Positions 1 through 9,339 of a stretch of DNA of 64,000 bases are shown in pieces. The position numbers and the translations under genes were made by a program. The notes beneath the pieces are model-generated. The model was not told where the DNA came from. It saw only the letters and a list, made by a program, of their open reading frames with translations, and did no database searches. Position 1 is the stretch's first letter. The number at the start of each line of letters is the position of its first letter. The stretch comes from Bacillus thuringiensis (GTDB lineage Bacteria > Bacillota > Bacilli > Bacillales > Bacillaceae_G), in NCBI RefSeq assembly GCF_001182785.1, contig NZ_CP012099.1, positions 4,524,501 to 4,588,500 on the forward strand. The letters are read 5' to 3'.

Positions 1-1
1 A

Positions 2-1303
2 ATTTATATGCTTGCAACAGCTGTTTCGACTCCAATATACGGAAAGCTCGCTGATTTATTTGGTCGTAAAAAAGTTTTACTTATCGGAGCTACAATCTTT
101 TTAGTCGGTTCTGCACTTTGCGGAGTCGTTACATCGATGGAACAATTAATTTTCTTCCGCGCGCTTCAAGGTATCGGTGCTGGTGCTGTTATGCCAATCA
201 CAATGACGATTATTGGAGACTTATATAGCGAAGCGAAAGACCGCGCGAAAGCACAAGGTTGGATGAGTGCTGTTTGGGGTGTATCCGGTGTTATCGGACC
301 GTTAGTAGGTGGATTTTTAGTTGATTCTCTTTCTTGGCGTTATATTTTCTTCTTAAACGTCCCATTCGGAATTATCGCTTGCTTAATGATTGTAATTTAC
401 TACAAAGAATCTATTAAACCTGCTAAACATCATATCGATTATCTTGGTGCAACAGTTTTTTCATTAAGTACAATCGCTCTACTATATGCATTATTAACAG
501 GTAGCAGTAAGCAAAACTGGGGAGACATGACAATTATCGGCCTATTAATCTTTGCCGCTATTTCATTCATTATTTTCTTGTTCATCGAGAAAAAATCTCC
601 GGAACCATTAATTCCGCTAGCACTTTTCTCTAACCGTACATTATCTACGATAAATATATTAACTCTTATTGCTGGCGCAATGATTATTAGTATTACAATG
701 TACCTTCCAATTTGGAGTCAAGGTGTATTAGGGAAAAATGCGACAGAAGCTGGACTTATTTTAATGCCAATTCCTGTTATGTGGACATTTGGCGCTATTT
801 TCTCTGGTAACTTAGTAGGCAAATTAAAAACAAAACAAATCATTTTACTTGGAGCTAGCATTTTATCAGTCGCTACGTTCTTATTATTTACACTATCAAC
901 CAATTCACCATCGTTCCTTATTTATGTAGCAGTCGGATTATTCGGCTTAGGAATGGGGCTTGTGACACCGATTTACATGGTAACAATTCAAGCAGCCGTA
1001 CCAGCTCATACACGCGGAACAGCTGTTGGTTTAAATACATTTATTAATACATTTAGTCAAACGTTAGGTGCTGCAATATTCGGTACAATCTTCAATACGA
1101 TGATTCACGCACGTGGTATTAAAAATCTTGATCTTGTATCTGGTGGACATGGTGGTACTACAGCAAACGTAGTAAGCGAATCACAATCCGCATTAGCATC
1201 AAGTGTACACGTCATTTATATGAGCACTTTCGTATTAGCAGTATGTACATTAATTATCGCTTGGCTTTTATTAAAGCCAGCTACACAAACAAGCGAGCAA
1301 TAA
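2..1303 (+). CDS. MFS drug efflux transporter, DHA2 type (5' end missing)
   Basis: This is a multidrug/H+ antiporter of the major facilitator superfamily acting in the cytoplasmic membrane. The reading frame is open from the first bases, and the first methionine (base 8) sits just before loop 2-3 motif A (GKLADLFGRKK), which normally lies about 60-70 residues into such proteins, so the true start is upstream of the window. About 433 residues are visible. Hydrophobic segments continue to the C-terminus, and the motif 'GVSGVIGPLVGG' (motif C-like, antiporter signature) is visible near residue 100. The total would fit the 14-helix DHA2/EmrB-QacA group. The substrate cannot be told from sequence. 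A strong terminator follows directly. Confidence 0.88.
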   Translation: MYMLATAVSTPIYGKLADLFGRKKVLLIGATIFLVGSALCGVVTSMEQLIFFRALQGIGAGAVMPITMTIIGDLYSEAKDRAKAQGWMSAVWGVSGVIGPLVGGFLVDSLSWRYIFFLNVPFGIIACLMIVIYYKESIKPAKHHIDYLGATVFSLSTIALLYALLTGSSKQNWGDMTIIGLLIFAAISFIIFLFIEKKSPEPLIPLALFSNRTLSTINILTLIAGAMIISITMYLPIWSQGVLGKNATEAGLILMPIPVMWTFGAIFSGNLVGKLKTKQIILLGASILSVATFLLFTLSTNSPSFLIYVAVGLFGLGMGLVTPIYMVTIQAAVPAHTRGTAVGLNTFINTFSQTLGAAIFGTIFNTMIHARGIKNLDLVSGGHGGTTANVVSESQSALASSVHVIYMSTFVLAVCTLIIAWLLLKPATQTSEQ

Positions 1304-1308
1304 TAAAG

Positions 1309-1336
1309 AGGATGACCATTTTGGTCATCCTTTTTT
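1309..1336 (+). terminator. Rho-independent terminator after the efflux gene
   Basis: A perfect 10-bp stem (AGGATGACCA/TGGTCATCCT) with a TT loop is followed by a run of six T. It lies between convergent genes and overlaps the end of the ArsR gene on the other strand. Confidence 0.85.
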
Positions 1337-1658
1337 ATTCATCATTCTCCACAATATGTTTCAGCATGGATAATTTATTATCCCAAAAACGTTCATAATA
1401 CGAGAGCCACTGTTGTAATTCTTCTAACGGTTCTGGATGCAAACGATATATCTTCTCTCTTCCGCTTTTTCTTCCACTTACTAAATTCGCTTCCGAAAGA
1501 ATATGAAGGTGCTTTACAACCGCAGTACGACTCATCGGGAAATGATCCGTTATTTTGGAAATCGGTAACTCTTTGTCACTTAATAACCGTATTACTTCTC
1601 GGCGGGTTGGATCAGCAATTGCTTGAAATACATCATATTTCGCTGCTGACGAGGACAC
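1335..1658 (-). CDS. ArsR-family transcriptional regulator
   Basis: A 107-residue winged-helix repressor homologue. The N-terminal part reads VFQAIADPTRREVIRLLSD, the usual start of the ArsR/SmtB fold, followed by a recognition helix around residues 40-55 (SRTAVVKHLHIL) and a beta wing with basic residues (GRKSGREKIYRL). No cysteine metal-binding motif is present, so this is the non-metal type that is often paired with an SRPBCC protein. The start is GTG directly after the stop of the upstream SRPBCC gene, with AAGG a few bases before it, so the two are co-transcribed and probably translationally linked. It may repress its own promoter (see the direct repeats near 2.12-2.16 kb). Confidence 0.88.
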   Translation of the reverse strand: MSSSAAKYDVFQAIADPTRREVIRLLSDKELPISKITDHFPMSRTAVVKHLHILSEANLVSGRKSGREKIYRLHPEPLEELQQWLSYYERFWDNKLSMLKHIVENDE

Positions 1659-2090
1659 TTAGCCTTCGACAACCTTTTTCAGTTTTTCATTTACAATCGC
1701 TACCCAACCACCGCTCATTCTATCGCGAATAATAGAGCTCTTCGCATTCGCTTTCGGAAGAATTTCATCAGGATGTTTCCAGCCGCCGTGAATTAACGTA
1801 AATTCTGTTTTGTTATCTCCTAAGTCTTTCAAATTAAATGAAACAACCCAGCCATCTGTATCCCATGAGAAAGATAAATGGTTTGGCTCATCAATTTCTA
1901 ACACTTTACATGGTGATGGCCCAAATGGCGATTGCACATGAAATTCATGCCCTACCTCTAATACAAAATCATTTGGCATAAACCATGACGCAATCCCTTC
2001 TGCAGTTGATACTACACTCCATACCTTTTGAATAGACGCGTTAAAAACGATTGTTTGTTTAATATCATTTAATGTATTTTGTTGTTCCAT
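1659..2090 (-). CDS. SRPBCC/AHSA1-domain protein
   Basis: A small protein of about 143 residues with the START-like/AHSA1 fold: [18 protein letters not shown] at the N-terminus, the characteristic 'WF' segment ([11 protein letters not shown]), a central strand with SFSWD, and a C-terminal amphipathic helix. Such proteins bind hydrophobic ligands; the ligand here is unknown. Two in-frame ATG codons exist (2096 and 2090); the Shine-Dalgarno sequence AAAGGAG abuts the first but sits seven bases from the second, so 2090 is preferred. It is first in a two-gene operon with the ArsR gene. A role as effector-side partner of that regulator is inferred from context only. Confidence 0.85.
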   Translation of the reverse strand: MEQQNTLNDIKQTIVFNASIQKVWSVVSTAEGIASWFMPNDFVLEVGHEFHVQSPFGPSPCKVLEIDEPNHLSFSWDTDGWVVSFNLKDLGDNKTEFTLIHGGWKHPDEILPKANAKSSIIRDRMSGGWVAIVNEKLKKVVEG

Positions 2091-2119
2091 GTTCATTCTC
2101 CTTTACTCGGCGTTATAAC

Positions 2120-2160
2120 ATAACACCTTTTGGTTACACTTCGATAATATAACACCTTTT
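2120..2160 (-). promoter_or_regulatory. Direct-repeat operator candidate
   Basis: The 12-mer AAAAGGTGTTAT (minus strand) occurs twice, at 2149-2160 and 2120-2131, 29 bases apart. The first copy overlaps the -10 box and the second lies in the early transcribed leader. This placement suits binding by the ArsR protein encoded in the operon. That link is inferred. Confidence 0.45.
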
Positions 2161-2174
2161 AGTTTCATGTCAAC
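2146..2174 (-). promoter_or_regulatory. Sigma-A promoter for SRPBCC-arsR
   Basis: On the minus strand TTGACA (2174-2169) is followed after exactly 17 bases by TATATT (2151-2146). It is placed correctly for the SRPBCC-arsR operon. The -10 element is inside one of two direct repeats listed separately. Confidence 0.7.
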
Positions 2175-2414
2175 GCTAATTCTTTTACTGTTGAGAAATT
2201 CTCAACATTTTTTCAACAGGACAAACACCCTCTTAGCATTTCCTCATAATATACTCACAAAGGCAATACAAAATAAAAACTTCTCTCAACATGAAACTCC
2301 ATCATTCATATTGAAAGAAACGCCTTACTTATATCATGCGTACTTCGTCTCTCCTCCTTCCCTCAGGGACAATACGCGAGATATGACAAATCAGAAGGAA
2401 TATGCCCACCATTT

Positions 2415-2482
2415 GAGTAGGTAGTTATTTCTCTTCTCCTCAACATTTCCTTAGGAGCGAAATGACTACCGACTCACTTTTT
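2415..2482 (+). promoter_or_regulatory. Long hairpin plus T-run, possible attenuator
   Basis: GGTAGTTATTTC (2420-2431) pairs with GAAATGACTACC (2459-2470, one G-U pair). The stem is extended outward by GAGT/ACTC and inward by CTCCT/AGGAG. A run of six T follows a few bases later, so it looks like a terminator or attenuator about 30 bases before the Shine-Dalgarno sequence of the next gene. The rest of 2175-2414 shows no convincing gene. Confidence 0.5.
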
Positions 2483-2511
2483 TCAAACAAAATAAAAAGG
2501 GGTTGAACGCT

Positions 2512-2739
2512 ATGTTCTATTGCATTAACTGCTCTGATATTCATCATGAAAAACATCCAAATGATAAAGTATTCAAAAACGGTTTTTATATTGATCCATT
2601 TTTAGGTGATCGTTATCACCTTGGTATGTGTAAAGATGCCCAAAACCATGAAACAGGGGAGCCTCTTTTAACGACAAAGAAATTAGGCGCCCCCCAATCT
2701 ATTATGAATGTATTACCGACACATGTTGTCCCAACATAA
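2512..2739 (+). CDS. Small cysteine-containing protein, possibly DUF3973
   Basis: A 75-residue protein of unknown function beginning MFYCINCSDIHHEK, i.e. a CxxC pair at residues 4-7 followed by histidines, which suggests metal binding. It resembles short Bacillus proteins I know as DUF3973; this is from memory and uncertain. A TTG codon at 2503 is in frame, but AAAAAGGGG ends at 2502 and sits nine bases before the ATG at 2512, so the ATG is chosen. It is preceded by the hairpin at 2.42-2.48 kb and closed by a terminator that overlaps its stop codon. Confidence 0.65.
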   Translation: MFYCINCSDIHHEKHPNDKVFKNGFYIDPFLGDRYHLGMCKDAQNHETGEPLLTTKKLGAPQSIMNVLPTHVVPT

Positions 2740-2782
2740 AGCATAAAAAAGAGCTGGCTCACCCAGCTCTTTTTTATGCTTT
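2738..2782. terminator. Bidirectional terminator
   Basis: A 20-bp perfect stem (AAAGCATAAAAAAGAGCTGG and its complement) with a 5-base loop carries A/T runs on both sides. It covers the stop codons of both convergent genes, so it serves both strands. Confidence 0.9.
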
Positions 2783-2956
2783 ATAAACGATCATTGCTGA
2801 AAAACAATAAATTTGGTTTTCATCGTCGTTAATGGAAACACCAACTTGATACTTAATATCTACAAAGTTGCTATCATCAATCTTTTTCAAAAAAACATTT
2901 ACAGCGTCTTCTAAGTCTTTTTCGTGACTTTCATCAAATACTTTCACACGAATCAT
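2774..2956 (-). CDS. cse60: Sporulation protein Cse60 family
   Basis: A 60-residue protein with the pattern MIRVKVFDESHEKDLEDAVN, which matches the small Cse60 family of Bacillus spores (sigma-E controlled in B. subtilis as I recall). Its length equals that of the family. The biochemical role is unknown. It starts one base after the stop codon of the upstream 78-residue gene, so both are in one transcript. It ends inside the shared terminator. Confidence 0.75.
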   Translation of the reverse strand: MIRVKVFDESHEKDLEDAVNVFLKKIDDSNFVDIKYQVGVSINDDENQIYCFSAMIVYKA

Positions 2957-2957
2957 G

Positions 2958-3194
2958 TTAACACCGTCCTAGATCGCAGCCCTCCGCCGCTTGATTATTG
3001 CCACGGTGCGTATCTATGATGCGATAAAACTTTCCATTCTCATATATATATCCGTCTTCTAACACATATTCTTTATCTTCAGTATAGACATAAAACTTAC
3101 CTATCATAAATTTACTCGTATATAATTCCAAATAATTTGGTCTAAATTTAGCTACAACTTTATTTGTAATATCAATTTTTATTGTGCGCCCCAC
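2958..3194 (-). CDS. Hypothetical 78-residue protein upstream of cse60
   Basis: I do not recognise this protein. It is rich in strand-like segments with many aromatic residues (FRPNYLELYTSKFMIGKFYVY) and ends in a cysteine-containing tail (GCDLGRC). The start is GTG at 3194 with a strong AAAGGAGG eight bases upstream. It is directly followed by cse60, so a sporulation-related role is likely by association only. Confidence 0.7.
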   Translation of the reverse strand: MGRTIKIDITNKVVAKFRPNYLELYTSKFMIGKFYVYTEDKEYVLEDGYIYENGKFYRIIDTHRGNNQAAEGCDLGRC

Positions 3195-3401
3195 CTTCTC
3201 TCCCTCCTTTGCAAAGAACGGATTTAGGTATATTGTATTAGCGCTTTTACATTTTATGCTTAAAAATAAGTGGATATGCCTTCTTTCTTCACCTGTACTA
3301 TTTTTCTAAAAAAATCACTATAAATAAGGCCCCCAAAAAAACATAAAAAAAGCACTTTATCTTATTGACTCGAATATAAATATTATGTTATTATATAAAA
3401 T

Positions 3402-3430
3402 TTGACATTTTTACATACGTATGCTATCAT
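3402..3430 (+). promoter_or_regulatory. Sigma-A promoter for the carD-like gene
   Basis: TTGACA (3402-3407), a 17-base spacer and TATCAT (3425-3430), preceded by TGC that resembles an extended -10. The start codon lies about 34 bases after the -10 box. Confidence 0.75.
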
Positions 3431-3463
3431 TAAAAGTGGTTACCACATATGGAGGTGGATGAT

Positions 3464-3943
3464 TTGTTTCAAATTGGTGATAAAATCGTTTATCCAATGC
3501 ACGGTGCAGGAATCATTGAAGCAATTGAAGAGAAAGAAATATTAGGTACTTCACGTCAATATTGTGTGATACGCATCATTAGTAAAGATATGCAAGTAAT
3601 GCTTCCGATGGATCAATTAAAAAAATCGGGTATTCGTTATATCGTTGATCGAGGTACGTTAGATGATATACTTCTTGAATTTCAAAACGGGGAGTCAGAC
3701 CCATCACTCTCATGGAAACAAAGATATACAATGAATATGGAAAAAATGAAAAATGGCAATTTACAAGATAGCGCAGAAGTTGTTCGGGATTTACTTCGCC
3801 GCAATAAAGAGAGAGCATTAAATGCGAGCGAAAAACAAATGCTAGATAATGCACGAAAAATGATGATCAGCGAAGTCGCGCTCGTACAAAATGTTACTGA
3901 ACATCAAGCAACAGAATTTCTTCAAGATACAATTAATCATTAA
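3464..3943 (+). CDS. CarD/CdnL-family RNA polymerase-binding regulator
   Basis: A 159-residue transcription regulator. The N-terminal RID-type Tudor-like domain (FQIGDKIVYPMHGAGIIE) binds the RNA polymerase beta subunit in this family, and the C-terminal helical domain (about residues 75-155) contacts promoter DNA. An ATG at 3449 is in frame, but it lies immediately before a GGAGGTGG Shine-Dalgarno sequence at 3450-3457, and TTG at 3464 is spaced correctly from it. The family's proteins also usually begin at MFQIGDKIVYP. TTG is therefore taken as the start. The gene stands alone with its own promoter and terminator, as does ydeB of B. subtilis. Confidence 0.88.
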   Translation: MFQIGDKIVYPMHGAGIIEAIEEKEILGTSRQYCVIRIISKDMQVMLPMDQLKKSGIRYIVDRGTLDDILLEFQNGESDPSLSWKQRYTMNMEKMKNGNLQDSAEVVRDLLRRNKERALNASEKQMLDNARKMMISEVALVQNVTEHQATEFLQDTINH

Positions 3944-3951
3944 ATTTAAAA

Positions 3952-3973
3952 TAGCTGAACGCTATTTTTTTTG
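3952..3973 (+). terminator. Terminator after carD-like gene
   Basis: Short stem AATAGC/GCTATT with loop TGAAC followed by a T-run. Confidence 0.65.
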
Positions 3974-3975
3974 TA

Positions 3976-4012
3976 AAAAAAGGACAAAGAGATAAACTCT
4001 TTGTCCTTTTCA
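3976..4012 (-). terminator. Terminator after gdh
   Basis: AAAAGGACAAAGAG pairs with CTCTTTGTCCTTTT; on the minus strand the stem ends in a T-run and lies immediately after the gdh stop codon. Confidence 0.85.
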
Positions 4013-4014
4013 TA

Positions 4015-5671
<1,657 letters not shown>

Positions 5672-5690
5672 TGCCCATTACCTTTCTCTG

Positions 5691-5719
5691 TAAAATGTCA
5701 TAAATTGAAACTTTAATCA
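5691..5719 (-). promoter_or_regulatory. Sigma-G-like promoter candidate for glcU-gdh
   Basis: On the minus strand TGATTA (5719-5714), 16 bases, then CATTTTA (5697-5691). This resembles the forespore sigma-G/F pattern (TGAATA ... CATNNTA). The expected control of this operon in Bacillus supports it, but the leader would be only about 12 bases. Confidence 0.35.
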
Positions 5720-5749
5720 TCCCGTAAATAGCGGAATAAGTTGCCGCTC

Positions 5750-6163
5750 TCAATCATTAGAATGAGCTTTCATTTTTTCTTTTTTGCGAGCACAAATCTT
5801 TTCTACAACATCATTAGAAACATTTTTTTCTCGCTCCACATTTTTTACCTTTATATGATCTAAATAATCCTCCAAAGTAAGTGTAACTTTGTCATTTGGC
5901 GGATTATGCGCCCCTTGAAATGTAAGAAATTGTAGAGTCACTTCAAATCTAGGAACAAATTCATCTGTCCTGCCAAGACGCTTTATATTTATAACTGAAT
6001 CACATTCATATTGATCTTTTGTCACTTGTCTAATAACCGAATAGTACCTATTCAATAACGCACTCTCTAAAAGCTGTTCCCTTGATTCTTTCGCGAAAGA
6101 ATTGCTTGGAGAAGAGAAAAAGGCCGCACATAGCATTGTGATAACTACACATATTTTTTTCAT
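5750..6163 (-). CDS. Secreted DUF3888-like protein
   Basis: A 137-residue exported protein of unknown function. Residues 1-24 form a signal peptide (MKKICVVITMLCAAFFSSPS, cleavage probably after SFA). The mature part has the sequence LLNRYYSVIRQVTK and a beta-rich section ending with a conserved-looking KEKMKAH. It resembles the DUF3888 proteins common in the B. cereus group; this is from memory. Two cysteines (in QYECD and EKICAR) could form a disulfide. It is transcribed alone. Confidence 0.7.
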   Translation of the reverse strand: MKKICVVITMLCAAFFSSPSNSFAKESREQLLESALLNRYYSVIRQVTKDQYECDSVINIKRLGRTDEFVPRFEVTLQFLTFQGAHNPPNDKVTLTLEDYLDHIKVKNVEREKNVSNDVVEKICARKKEKMKAHSND

Positions 6164-6212
6164 AGTTCCCTCCTTGTTCTATAGATTAGTGTTCTCAAAA
6201 CTGCCATAAAAA

Positions 6213-6242
6213 AACGACTTTCCCTATGTAGGAAAGTCGTTT
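6213..6242 (-). terminator. Terminator after moaD
   Basis: AACGACTTTCC pairs with GGAAAGTCGTT around a CTATGTA loop, with an A/T-run on both sides, just after the moaD stop codon (minus strand). Confidence 0.85.
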
Positions 6243-6256
6243 TAATGAATCCAATA

Positions 6257-6490
6257 TTAACCACCGCTCACTGGTGGTATAAGTGCAACCACATCACCAT
6301 CTTGGACCCTGTCATCTTCATTTGCGTATTCTTCATTAATCGCAACCATAATTGGCTCTGAAACTGGTACATTATATTCTTTCGCAACAACATCTTTTAA
6401 CTCTGCAACCGTAATATTTTCTTTCTCTATTTGTAATTCACTTGTCCCTGCTTCTTCTTGCAGGTGCGCAAATAACAATACTCGAATCAT
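6257..6490 (-). CDS. moaD: Molybdopterin synthase sulfur carrier subunit MoaD
   Basis: A 77-residue ubiquitin-like protein. Its C-terminal Gly-Gly (VSGG) is adenylated by MoeB and converted to the thiocarboxylate that supplies sulfur for molybdopterin. Length and the end motif are exactly those of the family. It is the last gene of moeA-mobB-moaE-moaD and begins two bases after the moaE stop. Confidence 0.93.
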   Translation of the reverse strand: MIRVLLFAHLQEEAGTSELQIEKENITVAELKDVVAKEYNVPVSEPIMVAINEEYANEDDRVQDGDVVALIPPVSGG

Positions 6491-6492
6491 AC

Positions 6493-6957
6493 TTATAGCT
6501 CCTTCCCAGGCTCTCCCGCCGGATATGGTGTTTTTTCTAATTGATCACCAATCCATGAGTCACCATCTTCCCAAAACTCCTTTTTCCAAATCGGAACAAT
6601 TTGTTTTATGCGTTCCATAATATATTCGTTCGCTTCATAAGCCGCTTTACGGTGTGGTGTTGAAACAGCAACAACAACCGCTATATCAGAAATTTGCAAC
6701 GTACCGATGCGATGTGTAATCGCAACATATGTCCCCGGCCATTTCTCTTTCACTTCCAGGCCAATTTTCTCTAGCATCTTTTCTGCCATCGTCTTATAAG
6801 CAACATACTCTAAGTATAATGTACGACGCCCTTTCGTAAACTCTCTAACCGTTCCAATAAATGTTGTAACAGCACCGCATTCACGTCGAATCACTTTCTT
6901 CGTTACCTCTTCAATCGAGATTTCTGTAGCAATTACTTCATAATATGTATTTGTCAT
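6493..6957 (-). CDS. moaE: Molybdopterin synthase catalytic subunit MoaE
   Basis: Together with MoaD it inserts two sulfur atoms into precursor Z (cPMP) to make molybdopterin. At 154 residues it shows the family segments GTVREFTKGRRTLYLEYVAY, the motif HRIG (substrate pocket) and a C-terminal region with catalytic lysines (PIWKKEFWEDG). Its ATG overlaps the end of mobB by four bases, so translation is coupled. Confidence 0.93.
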   Translation of the reverse strand: MTNTYYEVIATEISIEEVTKKVIRRECGAVTTFIGTVREFTKGRRTLYLEYVAYKTMAEKMLEKIGLEVKEKWPGTYVAITHRIGTLQISDIAVVVAVSTPHRKAAYEANEYIMERIKQIVPIWKKEFWEDGDSWIGDQLEKTPYPAGEPGKEL

Positions 6958-7475
6958 TTCGCTCTCCTAACCGTTTGTAAAAACCAGTCTATGTACAACT
7001 CTTCTTCTGTTATATGAAATACTTTATATTCTTCTCGTATATTTGCCGGGGCATCATACCACGTAATAACCGCTACTATATTTTCTACTTTATGTAAAAG
7101 CTCAACGTCTTCCGCAGAACGAAGTAACACTACTTTCGAGTAGTTCTCTTTTTTATAGCCCTCTATTAAAATTGTATCCACTTCAAAAAACTCATATAAG
7201 CGAATAATTTCTTGCAAGGACCATTTCTTTCTTAGTGAAGAAAGTGAAAGCAATCCAGCACCTTCTACACTACTTACGACAGCACCAGCTTTACGGTGTC
7301 TTTCGCTATCTTTTTGCGCTACTTCTGGAAAACCTCCGTGCCCGTGATGTTTAATTGTAGCAACTTTCATTTCACTTTCAGCTAACACATGCACAATTTT
7401 CTCTACAAGTGTCGTTTTTCCGCTATTTTGATATCCTACTATTTGTAAGATTGAAGGGGCTTTGCCCATGGCCAA
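6954..7475 (-). CDS. mobB: Molybdopterin-guanine dinucleotide biosynthesis protein MobB
   Basis: A 173-residue P-loop GTPase that assists MobA in forming the guanine dinucleotide form of the cofactor. The Walker A motif GYQNSGKTT lies at about residues 14-22, followed by VATIKHHGHGGF, typical of MobB. The coding region overlaps the 3' end of moeA by 37 bases in another frame; an alternative start two codons later (MGKAPS) is also possible. It lies in the operon moeA-mobB-moaE-moaD. Confidence 0.93.
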   Translation of the reverse strand: MAMGKAPSILQIVGYQNSGKTTLVEKIVHVLAESEMKVATIKHHGHGGFPEVAQKDSERHRKAGAVVSSVEGAGLLSLSSLRKKWSLQEIIRLYEFFEVDTILIEGYKKENYSKVVLLRSAEDVELLHKVENIVAVITWYDAPANIREEYKVFHITEEELYIDWFLQTVRRAK

Positions 7476-8728
7476 TCACATCCCTCAGAGTGCTCTAACA
7501 ATAATACGGATACTTTCATTCCGGTCTCAAATCCTCTCGTTCCTCCAGGTAACACGATAAAAGCATTCGCATCTGCAAGTGAAGATACCGCACTCGATTT
7601 GTCTAAACCAACCGGCATCGCTTGTAACGCCCCGTCCACAATCGTTACGTTCGCTCTTACGAAACGAGTAAATGGATTTGGCTTTGGAAAATCTTTTTGT
7701 AAAATAGCATCCGCTCTATATACGTGAGGTTCCTTCGCATACAAATACGTTTTTATAATTGGTTGCACAAATAATTCAAAACCTACATAACAAGCAGACG
7801 GATTTCCTGATAAACCGAAAAGTAACTTCCCATCAACTTCAGCTACTGTCGTTACACTTCCCGGTCTCATCGCTATTTTATTAAAGAGTACATTCGCCTG
7901 TAACCTTTCATAAATAGCTGGTAAGTAGTCATAATCTCCTACCGATACACCACCTGTTGTAATTAAAATGTCCACCTCATCCATCGCTAATTGAATAGCT
8001 GTAAAACATGCATCTAGCTCATCGGCGAGTTGACCATAATAACGAACTTTCCCGCCAGCTTTCATAATTTGAGCTGCGATCATATACGAGTTACTATTTC
8101 TAATTTTCCCCGGCTGTAACGGCTCATGCACTTCTAATAATTCACTTCCCGTCGTTACAATACCGACAACAGGCTGTTTTACAACTTTCACAGTGCTATA
8201 TCCAAACGTTGCTAGTAAGGCCGCAACACCTGGATTAATTGCAACACCTTTCTTAACAAGAACTTGATTTTGTTTTATGTCTTCTCCTTTAAACGACACA
8301 TTGTCACCGTTATTAAAAGGGCGTTTTAACTTCATATATGTTTTCCCGTTCTTCTCAAACCCTTCTGTCAGCTCGAGCATTACGACTGCATTACATTCTT
8401 CTGGAATAGCTGCTCCTGTCATAATGCGAATCGCTTCAAAAGCTCCTACTTCTTCTAAAAAAACAGAACCCGCCCCGATTTCTCCTATTACTTCAAATTC
8501 AATTGGATTCTCTTGGGTTGCTTCTTTCGTATCTTCTGCTCGAATGGCGAAACCATCGTAAGGGGAACGATCAAAATGAGGAACGTCATGATCTGAGACA
8601 ACATCTTCCCCGAGAATTCTCCCGTAACTTTCCGTAATAGAAATTTCTTCTACTTCACCATGCTTCGCATATTTCATTACCCGTTCTACTGCCTCAGCAA
8701 CTTGAATTGGAATTCGTTTTTCTACCAT
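7439..8728 (-). CDS. moeA: Molybdopterin molybdenumtransferase MoeA
   Basis: A 429-residue enzyme that inserts molybdate into adenylylated molybdopterin. Visible motifs: [16 protein letters not shown] near residue 50, [24 protein letters not shown] near residue 255, MRPGSVTTV and [14 protein letters not shown]. All fit a complete MoeA. It is the first gene of its operon and is divergent from moaC across an 83-base gap, which must hold both promoters. Confidence 0.95.
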   Translation of the reverse strand: MVEKRIPIQVAEAVERVMKYAKHGEVEEISITESYGRILGEDVVSDHDVPHFDRSPYDGFAIRAEDTKEATQENPIEFEVIGEIGAGSVFLEEVGAFEAIRIMTGAAIPEECNAVVMLELTEGFEKNGKTYMKLKRPFNNGDNVSFKGEDIKQNQVLVKKGVAINPGVAALLATFGYSTVKVVKQPVVGIVTTGSELLEVHEPLQPGKIRNSNSYMIAAQIMKAGGKVRYYGQLADELDACFTAIQLAMDEVDILITTGGVSVGDYDYLPAIYERLQANVLFNKIAMRPGSVTTVAEVDGKLLFGLSGNPSACYVGFELFVQPIIKTYLYAKEPHVYRADAILQKDFPKPNPFTRFVRANVTIVDGALQAMPVGLDKSSAVSSLADANAFIVLPGGTRGFETGMKVSVLLLEHSEGCDWPWAKPLQSYK

Positions 8729-8811
8729 CGTTTCTCACCTCATATTTGCAATTTTTTTTATCTCGATTAAACTTTATGTATTCAATAGAAATTACTTCAA
8801 GGAGGAATTCC

Positions 8812-9297
8812 ATGTCTTCATTTACACATTTTAATGACCAAGGACGCGCAAAAATGGTTGATATAAGCGACAAAAAAGCAACCGTTCGAACAGCAATTGC
8901 GTGCTCTAGCATTGTCGTTACGAAAGAAATTTACGATAAAATCTCTCACAATGAAATTGGGAAAGGTGACGTATTAGCAGTTGCGCAAATCGCAGGCATT
9001 ATGGCTGCGAAACGTACTTCTGATATTATCCCAATGTGCCATCCTTTATTATTAAAAGGTGTTGACGTTTCTTTCGATTGGAAACAATCAGAAGAACAAT
9101 ATCGTTTACTCATTGAAGTAAAAGTTAAAACAGAAGGTAGCACCGGTGTTGAAATGGAAGCTTTAACAGCTGCTTCCGCTACCGCTCTTACTGTGTATGA
9201 TATGTGTAAAGCTGTCGATAAAGGTATGATTATCGGCGAAACGTACTTACTTGAAAAAACAGGTGGAAAAAGTGGAGATTATACGAGAAATTCATAA
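8812..9297 (+). CDS. moaC: Cyclic pyranopterin monophosphate synthase MoaC
   Basis: The 161-residue enzyme catalyses, after MoaA, formation of cyclic pyranopterin monophosphate from the GTP-derived intermediate. Family segments visible are [27 protein letters not shown] (residues about 65-78) and [22 protein letters not shown] with the conserved catalytic-region residues, and KTGGKSGDY at the C-terminus. The frame stays open upstream, but AAGGAGGAATTCC sits directly before ATG 8812, which also gives the usual protein start. It is the only moa gene on the plus strand here. Confidence 0.95.
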   Translation: MSSFTHFNDQGRAKMVDISDKKATVRTAIACSSIVVTKEIYDKISHNEIGKGDVLAVAQIAGIMAAKRTSDIIPMCHPLLLKGVDVSFDWKQSEEQYRLLIEVKVKTEGSTGVEMEALTAASATALTVYDMCKAVDKGMIIGETYLLEKTGGKSGDYTRNS

Positions 9298-9307
9298 TCC
9301 TCTCTCC

Positions 9308-9339
9308 GTTGAACCTAAAGGAAATCCTTTAGGTTCAAC
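9308..9339. terminator. Perfect hairpin between moaC and moeB
   Basis: A 15-bp perfect inverted repeat (GTTGAACCTAAAGGA and complement) with only two central bases lies between the convergent ends of moaC and moeB and overlaps the moeB stop. There is no clear T-run on either side, so termination strength is uncertain. Confidence 0.55.

Noticed and set aside
2167..2424. 85-codon plus-strand ORF before the CxxC gene
   Set aside because: It starts inside the SRPBCC-arsR promoter, has no Shine-Dalgarno sequence, and its protein has no recognisable pattern; the region is better explained as leader.
8694..8912. Minus-strand ORF across the moeA-moaC gap
   Set aside because: It overlaps both recognised start regions in another frame and has no ribosome site.
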